From contig JAKJHU010000037.1 of NCBI GenBank assembly GCA_022316685.1, positions 1,041,792 to 1,105,791 on the forward strand: a stretch of DNA of 64,000 nt. Reading direction: 5' to 3'. This stretch comes from Progne subis subis. Its lineage: Eukaryota; Chordata; Aves; Passeriformes; Hirundinidae. Shown one piece after another: positions 1 to 10,434 of the stretch; the first letter of the stretch is position 1; the number at the start of each line of letters is the position of its first letter. The position numbers and the translations under genes are program-made. The notes beneath the pieces are model-generated. The model saw only the letters and a list, made by a program, of their open reading frames with translations. It did no database searches and was not told the DNA's origin.

Positions 1-237
1 AAAAAAAAGGGAGAAAAGTGCATAGTGAAATGAAGACAAGGAGGGACATTACATTCTTTTAATCTGTCTATAACTGGAATTCTGTAAGAACAGTATGAAT
101 TAAAATGGTTTGATGTTAATCACTTAGGAGCAAACATGGATTTGCTATCAATATTTTGCAAAAGCTTGAGGAAATAAATGAATGAATGAATTGTTCACTA
201 CTCTTGCACTCATGGTCACAAGTCATTTGATGGATAA
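1..237. other. Unique AT-rich flank
   Basis: No gene or repeat is recognised here apart from a short A-run at the very start. It forms the flank of the CR1 element that begins near 238. Confidence 0.5.
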
Positions 238-636
238 ATCACAGAGTCACAGAATTTTTGGGGTTGGAAGGCACCTCTTGGTGCCTTGGAGATCATCTAG
301 TCCAGCCCCTCTACAAAGGCCGGGTCACCTGGAGCAGGTCACACAAGAATGTGTCCAGATAGGTTTTGAATGTCTCCAGAAAGGGAGACTCCATGACCTC
401 CTTGGGCAGCCTGTTCCAGTGCTCTGCCACCTTTCCTTACATTGAGGTGGAACCTTCTTGTTATTTAGTTTATGGCCATTGCTCCTCATTCTGTCACTGA
501 AAGCAGTCTAGCACCATCACCTTTGAGATATTTACGTGCATCAATGAGATGTCCTATTCAGTATTTTCTCCTCCAGACTAAACAGGCTCAGCTCCTGCAG
601 TCTCTCCTCCTTAAGAGAAATGCTCTAGACCCCAGA

Positions 637-1246
637 TCATCTTTGTGGTCTCTGCTGTACCCTCTCCATTACTTCCTTGTCTTTCTTGTGCTGAGGAGCC
701 CAAAACTGTACACAGCACTCCAGAAGTGGCTTTACTAGAGCCAAGTAGAGGGGCAGGATCACCTCTCTTGACTTGCTGGCCACACTCTTCCCAATGCACT
801 CCAGGATCCCACTGGCCCTCCTGGCCACCAGGGCTCTGCTGGCTCATTGTCATTTTGTCATCCAGCAAGACTCCCAGGTCCCTATCTGCAGAGCTGCTCT
901 CCAGTCAGTCAGACCCCAGCCTCTGCTGGGACTTGGGGTTTTTCCTCCCCAGGTGCAAAACCCTATACCAGCCCTTGTTGAACCTCATTAGGTTTCTCTC
1001 TGCCCAATTCTTAACTCTATCAAGGTCCTCATGAATGGCAGCACAGTCCTCAGGTGTATCAGCCTGAAACTCCAGGTTTGCATTGTCAGCAAACTTGATG
1101 AGGATCCCTTGCATTCCTTCCCTTTGTCCAGATTGTTGATAAACAAGTTGAATAAGACCGGACCCAGTAATGAACTTGGGGAACACCACAGGCCTCCAGC
1201 TGGATTCTAGTCCTCTGATCACCACCCTCTGAACTCTACCATTCAA
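637..1246 (-). pseudogene. CR1 ORF2 remnant: reverse transcriptase C-terminal half
   Basis: Two minus-strand open pieces, 905-1246 and 637-828, lie in different frames and together match the end of the CR1 reverse-transcriptase domain. The first contains 'ILIKFADNANLEF', the degenerate counterpart of the FADD catalytic box with the second aspartate replaced by asparagine. It continues with 'DTPEDCAAIHEDLDRVKNWA' and 'NLMRFNKG', the usual CR1 block after the catalytic box. The second contains '[20 protein letters not shown]' and '[16 protein letters not shown]', the CR1 thumb region. The lost aspartate and the frameshift between the pieces mean there is no active enzyme. It belongs to the CR1 copy at 238-2165. 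Confidence 0.88.
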
Positions 1247-1919
1247 TCAGTTCTTGATCCACTTCACTGTTCGTTCATCAAACCCACATTTCCTGAGTTT
1301 ATCTATGAGCATTTTATGGGACAGTCTCAAAAATCTTGCTGAAGATAAACACCCACTGCTCTCCCCTCATCAACCCATCCTGCTATGTCATGATATAGGC
1401 TATCGGATTTGTCAGTGTGGATTTCCCCTTGGTGATTCCCTGCTGACTACCCCTGATTACTTTTTCTTCTACATGGTCATTGATGATCTCCAGAATGGCC
1501 TGTTCCATCATCTTTCCAGGGATGGAGGTTAGGCTGACTTGCTGGTAGTTTCATGGGTCTTCCTTCTTGCTCTGTTTAAAGATGGGAGTAACACTGTCCT
1601 TCCTCCAGTCATTAGGCACCTCTCCCATTCACCATGGTTTTTCAAAAGTGGTGGAGAACAGCAGAGTAACAACATCCGTCAGCTCCCTCAGCACTCATGG
1701 GGGCAACCCATGAAGTTTTATGGATTTATGCATGTCAGGTCTGCCTAGCTGATCTCTAACTCAACCCTCTAAGATCTGGGGGAAGACTTCCTTTCTCTGG
1801 CCTTCTCTTATCCCAGAGTTCTGGGACTCCTGAGAGCCATTCTCAGCAGTGAAGACTGAGGCAAAGAAAGGATTCAGTGTTTCCTCCTTCTCTCTGTCTT
1901 CCATTACCAGAACAACCAT

Positions 1920-2150
1920 CTAAACCATCAGCAGCCTATTTCTCAGCATTTCTCCTAATCTTCCTTTTCCTGCTGATATATTTGTGAAGCCCTTCTTGAT
2001 GTCCTTGAAGTCCTCTACCAGACTTGATTCCAAGAGAGCCTTGGCCTTTCTTGTTACATCCCTGCCTACTCTGACGATTTTCCTATAGTCCTCCCATATG
2101 GCCTGTTCCTTTTTCCACATTCCATAAATTCCTTTTTTGTATTGAGGACT
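1920..2150 (-). pseudogene. CR1 ORF2 remnant: linker before the reverse transcriptase
   Basis: A minus-strand open piece contains 'WKKEQAIWEDYRKIVRVGRD', 'VTRKAKALLES' and 'FKDIKKGF'. These correspond to the basic linker that lies between endonuclease and reverse transcriptase in avian CR1 ORF2. Its frame differs from both downstream reverse-transcriptase pieces. Homology fades near 2150-2165, which I take as the 5' truncation point. Confidence 0.8.
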
Positions 2151-2165
2151 GTTAATAACAGATGG

Positions 2166-4190
2166 ATGAAAAGATCTCCCCAACAAAGAAAATTACATGA
2201 GAAGAGGTCTATATTTCAGTATGGTGTTAATTCCTCAGCCTGCCAGAGAAGTAATTTTTTTGCTATTTTTACAAGTCACTGAACATCTTAACATAACTGG
2301 AACCAGTCAGCAGTTGGGTTCATCTGTTATATTAAACCTGACTCAAATGTCAATCTATATGTAAGATTAGCAACAGTGGTAAAATCACAGTTATGAGTCT
2401 CCAAATGTTTTTAGGGCAGAATTTGTAAGTTACATCAGGAAGAAAAGGTGGGAAAAAAAAAAAAAAATCTGTATTATTTGAAAATCAGGGCAAGAAAAAA
2501 GTAAATAATTTTCTTTTTTATTATGAAAGAATCTCCAGTCTGGAAGCCATGGTTGGTTTAAATCTAAAAGAATGACATTTCAATGTAAAGGGAGATAATT
2601 ACTATATAATTAATGTTTCTGGCAGTAATAGTAGTAGTACCAGGAGTAATTTATTCTCAAACAACATGCAGTCCTGAGGAGTAGCATGTGTCAAATTCCC
2701 CACGATCCAAGATGGATACTGTTCACCTCCTCTGTACAGGGGAGCCCACAATGTAGGCTCGTGCCACTTTGTTAGTGGTGGCTTGGGTAAATAGCCTTGG
2801 AGGCTTTCTCACAGGCCACAGAAGGTGCATCTGGCACTGGTGGCACCAGCATCTGGTAGAGTCTGAGGTGGGTTCTGACATTCTTCTTCCTTGAAACACT
2901 TCTGGGGGAGAACTTAGCGATGGCTTTACACAACAGGCCTGGTAGGAGGAGTCTGAACGGGCAGTGTTTAGAGAGTGGGACAGGGATGTATCAATGAGAC
3001 AGAGAAGAAACACAAAATCACATCAAGGAAATTCTGACAGTGTGCTTTTGCAGAAGGACTTCTGTGGCTATTGAAGTGAATTGAGTTGTTTAAGTAACAC
3101 ATTTTAAGTCCTTTTGAAAGTCAGAAACAGGTGAACTTGGGCCATAATATGTGAACATTTCTATCGGAACATAAAATTAAAAATGTAACATGTTCTTCCT
3201 ATCTGCACAACAGTTCAGAACATGATCTGTAAGTCTGGGTTTATATTTTTTCCTTGGTGTTAGCTGGGGGATGGAACTAAAATTGAATATGATCACAATG
3301 GATGGGAGAAACAGTCTGGAAGAAACAGGTGCAATTCAATGCAAACAAATGCAGAGTTCCAGCTTTAGCAATAGACAAAGTTAATAAACACTTTCCTTAC
3401 CTGACTGTAGATCTTTGATGTGTGTGACTTAATCTGACAGTTTTTCTGAGTTGTACATAGTTTTATATATATATATATCTTTGTTCATTACTAACCAGGG
3501 AACATATATTAAAACAAAAAGATGATTAGGGAGGGTTTAAGACTATCAATTCTTTATTCACCAGCTGTCATGTATTGGCTATAACACATCCCTAAATCTT
3601 CATTAATATATATTTTTATTTATTTTACATTTACATAGGCAAGATCTCTTACCTCAAATTCATGAAAACATCACAAATTATCATTGCATAAGAAAGAGCT
3701 ATAACATTAATTTAAATCAAAGTGTGCTTGAAAGATGGCTATATGAGGGACTTACTTTATTTTTTTCTTTGCTTTAGAGTTCACTTCTGCTGCTTTTTCT
3801 CAGTTCTTCAATGTTTTACAGTTCAGTCACTGAAGATGTGTGGTTTTTCCTATCTTTTTATGCACGAATTCTCATATTAACATCTGGCAAATTCTGCTAG
3901 ATGTCACTGAAAGTTTCTTAGTTTCAGTGCTGGTGATACTATCTCAGCTTTAGATGCACAGGAGGTTTGTGATTGCTGTCCTCTGCTTCTGTGTTCTCCA
4001 TGCACAGGGTGATCTGTGGGGGAGCTGCCAAAGGAAGAGAAATGTCAGGAGTAGAAATGTACTTGATGCATCACACAGACCGAACAACCCCACTTCCCCT
4101 CTCCTTTCTCCTTTAGAAATAGGTAGGAAGATCTAAACCTCTGGTACAGACCTTTCAATGTGTAGAATTTAAAAGTACCAAATACAGTGA
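2166..4190. other. Unique noncoding DNA with small simple repeats
   Basis: No gene is recognised. It contains an A15 run near 2453-2467 and a short (TA)n near 3464-3478. The stretch 2700-3010 is less AT-rich than its surroundings, but I could not assign it to any repeat or exon. Confidence 0.5.
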
Positions 4191-4263
4191 GGTTGTTTTG
4201 TTTTGTTTTGTTTTGTTTTGTTTGTTTTGTTTTGTTTTGTTTTGTTTTGTTTTGTTTTGTTTG
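4191..4263 (+). repeat. (TTTTG)n microsatellite
   Basis: About 14 near-perfect TTTTG units with one TTTG interruption, about 73 bp long. It creates an artificial open frame of 162 codons running to 4686, whose first 20-odd residues are a Phe/Cys/Val/Leu repeat. That frame is not a gene. Confidence 0.97.
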
Positions 4264-6516
4264 TCAGGAGTAGTGAAATGCAGAAAGCTCTCAAATCAGT
4301 TAATTTCTAGATCATTAAAAACCCCTTCCATAGTAAGGGCCTACACATTTACCTGCTTAGGGGGTGATCATCCTTCCTGTACTGTCTCATGTTCCTGTCA
4401 CCTCTGGCAGCAACCCCTGCATTCTCACTCTGCTCATGACTTGACATCCTTATTTTCTCTGTATTTGCTTAATTTTTCTGTCTGGTTCCTGCTTTCCTTC
4501 TCTACACCTTTTCTTTCACACACAGTGCCACTTCATCTTGGCCTTGTAATTAGCCAAATGATAATCAATAAGGTATTCTATTCTGTGCATAAAAATAATA
4601 TCCGGAAATTAGCTCGCTGCTTAAACAGCCCCATTTCCTTGCAACAGCTTGCTGAATCAAACATTACTGGAAACATTGATTGCTAAATGAAATACAAATT
4701 TACATACTTTATCTTCCAATGACAATGGTAGTCTGAAATTAAACCTCTGAGCATACTTTATTTTACTGTCGTTTATTTTGGGTAAATGGCTTTCAGACAT
4801 AAATCACATTGTTCTTCCATCCAGCCTTGCTGTAAGGTAGAGTTGTAAGTATTAGAAGGTATGGCATCACTAAAATGAGAGGTGGAAGGAAACCGTTTTG
4901 GTGCAGGAGCGATCGGTAGTGGTCCCCTAGCTGAGGATACTCTGACAATACGTTTTCATGCTCACCACTCAGAAAGGTGGTTATTCAGACCCTTACACTT
5001 AATCATCTGACTGAAAGTACATGCAGCAGTGGCCTGTTCCCTGCATAACAGACTGAAATATTACTTCTTTGCTGCTAAAAGGGGCTCCAGAGTTAGCATT
5101 TGGTATAAAAGTGCCAAAGGAAGTGGTTGATCTTTCAATCAAAGGACACAGATAATTTTTGGCACTAAGAGGCTGATTCTGGATGATCATATGTAAGAGT
5201 TATACTAGGAAGTTAAAAATTACTAGTCAGCCAATAAGCAAATAAATAAAGATGTTGTTATGAAATTAACTCCAGGCACTTGATTTCAAGTTCTCTAAAA
5301 TATGATTAAAAAATAAACCAATGCCATTGTGAAAGGCTTATATATGCCTTGGTAAAGAGAAGAAAATTGAGAAGGAATGTTTGTGTGTAATACCAGCAGA
5401 AACTAGAATTATCACACAGAGCTAATTCTAGGAGCTAATGCACACGTTTTACATAGCAGCAGTTCTACAGGGATTCAAACAAACAAAAGTGGCACCACTG
5501 CTTTTCTGGTAAATTTTCACATCAAGGAAGATTCTTCTCAAGAAATTAAAGTGGCATTGTTGTTGTTTAGAAGACTGTGTGACCTTTGACGGGTATAGTA
5601 ATAAAGCATGTAGTCTGGCCTCTGCAGATCTGATAAGGAAAAAGAAAAAGAGAACGGATGCTTTGATGAATGCATCATAGTGTCAGAAAGGACATTAAAA
5701 ATACACTACCTTAGACTTTGCAACCTCCGCTTCAGTCTTCTTGGCAGATTTGAAGGCTTAAATGTTTCCAAGCTCCCTGATTTGTGTATATTTAATAGCA
5801 CACTGCTATCAGAAGGTTATCAAACCTAATGTTGTACTTATTTTTTTCTTGCCTTTGAAGTGATAAATTTGGGATGGAGGAATGGGAAAGCAAATGAATT
5901 GGTCTTAGTGCAATCTGGAAGAATGTTGCCTTGTATCCATTTGAACCTTGCAAGGCAAAAACGTTTTGTCACCAGACAGAATCTGACTTCCATGGTCTAT
6001 TGAACAGATAGATCCTTCAAACAATTTTTCTTTATTTGTTTATTTGGCAAAGATACTAAATATTTCTGTTTTCAATCTGTGCTCTAAATCTATATGCTGA
6101 TTCTATATGCCTAGAATAGGTGTTATCCATGCAATACATTAGCACAAAGCAGGCAACATAGCTTGTCAATCACACTGATATGCATGTTAATCACTACTTT
6201 CCTAGATTCCTTGTCATCCACAAGAAATGCCTTGATGGCATTGGGACCAGCGGCATCAACACCAGTCCAACATGCAACTCAACATGCTGTCAAAAACCCT
6301 TCTCATCTTCCTGCAGCTTTTGCTCCAAACACTACTTCCCTTTATCCCCCCACAACAAGATCCTGATGTGAGATCACAGGACAAGACCAGGCATCTGCGC
6401 ATCAGGTCAAGAGGAGATGTAGGAGAGGCATCAGGTATGAACAACCCTGCTGCAATAAATCCCCCTTTCTTACAACTGACATTTTTATCTACCACGTTCA
6501 TCACAGATGGATTGGC
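4264..6516. other. Unique AT-rich noncoding DNA
   Basis: No gene or mobile element is recognised. The last 250 bases are less AT-rich and carry a 90-codon minus-strand opening (6256-6528) that resembles nothing I know. Confidence 0.5.
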
Positions 6517-6950
6517 TGCCGTGACCAAACAGACTCAAAGCGTATCTGAACTGTGTAGAAAAATGCCTTCTCCCTCCTAGCTGCTGAGGACTCCAGGACG
6601 GTGTGTATGAATGTGGATGAGAGATCTCTGAAGTTGGGTTGTAGCAGAAGAGGTTTATTGTGTAGAGAGTGAAGCCTTGCCCGGAGCTGCCAGGCGCAGC
6701 TGTAGCATGGCCTTGGAAGGTGGGGGCAGTGAGTGATAAAGAAATTCCAAGAGCAAGATGCAAGAGAGAAGAGCAAAGGAGGAGAGCACACAGAGACAAG
6801 AGAGAGAAGAAACAGAAGCAGAAAGAGCGCGGCCCACTCTCGCAGCCCTCTGATAAGGGGTCTCGAGGTGGGCTGTAACAGGCTTGTGCCAGTGGGGTTA
6901 CAGATACTTGCTACTTCAGGGGGGGTTACATGTGTGGGATGAATCATACA
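6517..6950 (-). mobile_element. Probable solo LTR of an endogenous retrovirus
   Basis: Read on the minus strand, this 434-bp segment has LTR architecture: it starts TGTATGATTC and ends in CACGGCA, so its ends are TG...CA. A polyadenylation signal AATAAA (minus, 6659-6654) lies about 290 bp in. A pyrimidine-rich stretch precedes it and about 135 bp of R/U5-like sequence follow. The flanking bases are TTGGC (6512-6516) and TTGGG (6951-6955), a 4-of-5 match that could be a decayed target-site duplication. No primer-binding site, polypurine tract or second LTR is evident, so a solo LTR left by recombination fits best. The family is not identified and the exact ends are inferred. An alternative is a longer LTR reaching towards 7440. 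Confidence 0.55.
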
Positions 6951-7647
6951 TTGGGGGTTGTTTTCTCAGGCATCTAGTAGCTAGGACATTTTAAACATCA
7001 AAACTTACTTTCAATTCTATCTCAGTTACAGGTTTCACATTCTCAGAGTCCAAGCAATCATATTTATAGGGCTTTCTGGCTTCATCCTTCCCAACAGAAC
7101 TGTGCCTGAGAGGTGGTTGGGTCCACCGGGAAAGCAACTCCAGGCTACAGATCTGGTACTTCATTGCTCTGAGTGGAGGCCAAAGGCACCAGTTAACCTG
7201 TTGGTGCAGAGGGGGTGTTCCTGTCCCACTGTCACAGAGATGAACAGAGACTCTATCGCTTCCAGAGACTGACGTGTCACAGTGGGGCACAAGGCACAGT
7301 TCCCTTCTGCTACACAATTTCTGCTTCACAAGTTGCTCTACTTCACAGTTGCTTGAAACGCCCTCATAACCATCCACTCCCCAGGACTCTTTCACTTCTG
7401 CTGACTACTAGATCTCCTCACTTCTTTCTTTCTCCAAAATAAGACTTTGAGTCCATCTGTAGACTTCTGAACATCCAATTTCCCCCTCTTGGAAAAAAGT
7501 ATCCAAGAAGCATTGCTTGAATTTTTATTCTTATCTAATCAGATTCAGTAATGCAACAGCATTAACTCAGTGAAGCATAATTTAATAATAACTTACATTC
7601 TGTAGTGGGTTTGATCCATTTGTCTGAAAACACTTTAAGACATTAAT
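6951..7647. other. Unassigned segment next to the LTR, TATA-like site on minus strand
   Basis: The segment is less AT-rich than average. On the minus strand it holds a 134-codon opening (7395-6991), a TATAAATA octamer (7068-7061) and a splice-donor-like AAAGTAAGT (7011-7003). These could be remains of a retroviral LTR or internal region upstream of the solo LTR, or chance. I do not recognise the predicted peptide. Confidence 0.35.
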
Positions 7648-7765
7648 GCATTAAATTTAACACTGTCCCTCTTGTGAAGTAGGTAGGTATTATAGCCTTA
7701 ATTTTACAGATGAGAAAACACAGGCGCAAAGAATTGAAATGCCTTGCTGAAGGTCAAATGAGAGA
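7648..7765 (+). mobile_element. MIR-like core-SINE relic
   Basis: The segment follows the mammalian-wide interspersed repeat core in order: 'GCATTAAATTTAACACTG', 'GTGAAGTAGGTAGGTATTAT', 'TTTTACAGATGAGAAAACA', 'CAGGCGCAAAGA' and 'CCTTGCTGAAGGTCA'. These correspond to the classic MIR run around the 'TTTTACAGATGAGGAAACTG' block and the 'CTTGCCCAAGGTCAC' block. MIR and related core-SINEs predate the amniote radiation, so in a bird such a copy is a molecular fossil. The tRNA-derived head and the 3' LINE-like tail are not recognisable. Confidence 0.75.
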
Positions 7766-9680
7766 TTCCTGCAAGAACTAAGAAACTGGGAAAAGGAGGG
7801 AACAGTATATTTTCATTAGCACTGCAGCAATGTATCCAGCTCCTAGATTTTTATGGAAGAAAATGTGTGCATCTGCACACATGAACAAATATATTTGTTT
7901 ATCTTTGTATGTGTAACAAGACACTAATATAAATGCCTACGTAATCAATAACATACTTTTAAATTGAGATAATGCATCAGAGGGAGGAGTGGACCAAAGA
8001 TAAAATTTTGACCAGCAAATTTGTTCATTTTTTCAGTATTATAAACTAAGCATCTCTAGTACTATTATTTTATTTTTCTTTTTTCTTAAATACTGTTGTT
8101 GGTTTTGAGAAATAAATGCACCAAATAAATGAGTGTATAACCCTTGCCATGGCTGACATAGGTTAATAAGATTCTGCTGTCCCTGGAAATGGGCATAAAA
8201 TCAGTTCTTGGTCATTCCTGCCATGGTGTTAAAAGAAAACAGACCATAGGAAGGTACAAAGTTGAGAGAAAAGTTCAAGTACAGAAGGCTGTCATGACTT
8301 TGGGGTTTTGCCGTGAGAAAGAAGAATGTCTGGAGCAGTGTTAGGGGCTGTTTTGTAAGGACAGGGGCCTCTGAGACATGCCTGGGTCAGTCTGGAAATT
8401 TTAACGAGAATAGAAGATGTGTAAATTAATTTTTTTTTTCTTAATTTTCTGATGTAGCACGCCATCCAAGGTAGAACCATGCTATGTATCTTAGGATTTT
8501 CTTTGTGGCTCTGAATAATTGCTTTCTTCTCTTCAGCTGTTTAGCCTTGTTACATGAATGCATATATTCTGGAAGTACTTGCGTATTTCTGATTTTCCAA
8601 CCGCTTCCAGAAGTGTCGGCTTGTTGTCAATTTGCCCAGATTAATCTCTGTAAATACAATTGCTTTTATCTCTACTCTCTTTCCCTCCCGACTTAACTCC
8701 TCTGAGGTTCTGTGCATCTGCTCCGATTTGTGCTGCATGCAGCTCTGTTCTCAAGTTTTGAATAGATACATGCACTTATCCTGTACATCTCTGCTGTTAC
8801 CAAATACCTGAAAATCCCATGCCTTTCAAGCAGCGCTTGTTGTATTCTCCCATGTAGAGAGGTTTTTAATCTTCTAGGGAACATGAACAAAGCCCTTCGC
8901 CAAGTCAGAAAGTCCCACTAGATTGATTTTCCCTTATGGTCTCTGAAGAGGAGGACCAGAACAACAAAAAATAAAATAAAAAATATGGTCCCACCATGGT
9001 TTCTGTCTGGCAAAGTCCAAGCTGGTTAGCAGAGGTGTGGGAGCTTGAGAGAAGCCATGATCCCAAATGAGAACCTAGGACAAATATGTAGTTATCATTC
9101 ACTCTTCTTTTGCATATTTTTTCATATCTGTTCCCATTTGCTACTCTATATCATATGATGCTCCATGAATGTGATTTGTCATCTGTTCATTAGTGATGCA
9201 AAAACACCACAAGCCAGAGCATCCTTCCCTGAATTTACTTTCTTACTTCTCAACCCCTAATCCCTTCCTTCTCTTTCCATGTAGCTCATGAGTGCTCTTG
9301 GCCAAACAAGTGCTCTTAATGACGAGGTTGTTTTGTGTTGCTGCTCCCAAACAGCATTTCACAGTGTCTTGGACACTTGGCATGTGTCCTCATGGTGTCA
9401 TTGATGAATGGACAGCAAGAAACACTGGTTAAAACAAAGCAAAAGGAAAACCTCCTGAAACCAGCAAGAAAGAAAAAAGAAGTCATCTGTGCCTTGTCTC
9501 TTCCCTCATTGAAGGAGGCAAGAGACAACTGTTGGCCCCCTGCTGAAGGTTCATATTTTATGTAGACTGATGTATGACAGCACTGTTATTCACTGTTAGT
9601 GGGTGATGGAGATGTTGGGTTCTTCTTTGGTGTGAAACAGCAAAGTATATTTTATAATCTGATCTTCTTAGATTGGCTTA
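7766..9680. other. Unique noncoding DNA
   Basis: No gene, RNA or repeat is recognised. The short open frames here have no domain-like features. Confidence 0.5.
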
Positions 9681-9708
9681 TCTGTATCAATATTTATATT
9701 GATACAGA
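9681..9708. repeat. 28-bp near-perfect palindrome
   Basis: Arms TCTGTATCAATAT (9681-9693) and ATATTGATACAGA (9696-9708) are exact reverse complements, 13 bp each, separated by TT. The structure could extrude as a tight cruciform or bind a symmetric dimer. Its role is unknown. Confidence 0.9.
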
Positions 9709-9772
9709 AAAAAAGGGATGTTTCTTCTCCTCAAGGGCTAGCTTTGTGTCACCTTTCTGTGCACCTACAGGA

Positions 9773-9865
9773 GCACAGAATCAATTAAGTTGTGAAAGAG
9801 CTTTGAGATTATCGAGTCCAACCTATGACCTAACACCACCTTGTACCTCTCCATAGAAATGGCTT
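9773..9865 (-). mobile_element. CR1 LINE 3' tail fragment
   Basis: The plus strand reads 'CACAGAATCAATTAAGTTG', then 'GAGATTATCGAGTCCAACC' and 'CCTAACACCACC'. This is the antisense of the CR1 terminal octamers and proximal 3' UTR. Only about 90 bp survive, so the copy was heavily 5'-truncated. Confidence 0.8.
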
Positions 9866-10032
9866 TTAGCATGGAAAGTCATGGAAAGCATTATCTAAAT
9901 GAAATATAGAGATTTGCCAAATAGCTGCTTAGAAGGTCCAAGTGTTTCTTCACCCATAATGGCAGAGAGTAGATATGATGGCCAGAGGTCTTTGCAAAGG
10001 AATTTGCTACATTGCTCCCATTAACTGCTTCT

Positions 10033-10034
<2 letters not shown>

Positions 10035-10084
<50 letters not shown>
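10035..10084 (+). repeat. Poly-T tract, 50 nt
   Basis: Fifty uninterrupted T bases, the longest homopolymer in the window. No retroposed gene body is recognisable on either side, so it is not obviously the antisense tail of a processed pseudogene. Its true length may be affected by sequencing. Confidence 0.9.
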
Positions 10085-10085
<1 letters not shown>

Positions 10086-10277
10086 GTAGAAAAGCTTGCA
10101 ACTTTTTTATAATGCACTTAATAGTTTCACCTTCTCACCAATATATTGATACAACAGAAGATAATAGTATGGTATATGCATCACATATGGTGTTCTATAT
10201 TGTGTATAAAATTAAATGATATTAATATAAAATTATAGTTTCAGAGTGGCTTCAGACCTCTAAGGATCTTGTTTAGG

Positions 10278-10368
10278 GTTTTTTGTTTGTTTGTTTGTTT
10301 TTGTTTTCTTTTTTTTTTTTTTTGCTGGAAGTGTAAGTTAGCACAGAAGGATTGTTAAAAGGTAGTTA

Positions 10369-10400
<32 letters not shown>

Positions 10401-10434
10401 TTTTATTTTTATTTATTTATTTTTTTTTTTTTTA
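10278..10434. repeat. Low-complexity cluster: (TTTG)n, T-run, (TA)n, T/A-rich
   Basis: The cluster has (TTTG)n and T-runs at about 10278-10323, (TA)n at 10374-10400, then TTTTA/TTTA units and a T-run to 10434. With the T50 tract just upstream, four low-complexity arrays lie within 400 bp. Confidence 0.9.

Larger units (their letters stand above)
238..2165 (-). mobile_element. CR1 LINE retrotransposon, 5'-truncated, about 1.9 kb
   Basis: On the minus strand this reads as the 3' part of a CR1 non-LTR retrotransposon. The 3' terminus near 238 ends in ATTCTGTG-like octamers. It is preceded (minus sense) by the CR1 3' UTR, which on the plus strand begins 'GGGTTGGAAGG' and runs through 'GATCATCTAGTCCAGCCCC' and 'GGCAGCCTGTTCCAGTGCTC'. 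Further up lie reverse-transcriptase remains (637-1246) and the linker between endonuclease and reverse transcriptase (1920-2150). CR1 moves by target-primed reverse transcription and is usually 5'-truncated, as here. The open fragments fall in three different frames, so the copy is dead. It is the longest element in the window and, from the UTR match, one of the less decayed. The 5' limit is approximate. Confidence 0.93.

Noticed and set aside
472..1748. Several plus-strand openings of 60-130 codons
   Set aside because: All are on the opposite strand of the CR1 element at 238-2165 and reflect its composition.
4198..4686. 162-codon plus-strand opening, the longest in the window
   Set aside because: Its start is translated (TTTTG)n microsatellite and the remainder shows no domain. 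It is an artefact.
10035..10084. T50 as the antisense poly-A tail of a processed pseudogene
   Set aside because: No gene-like sequence or target duplication is recognisable beside it, and birds lack the L1 machinery that usually makes such copies.
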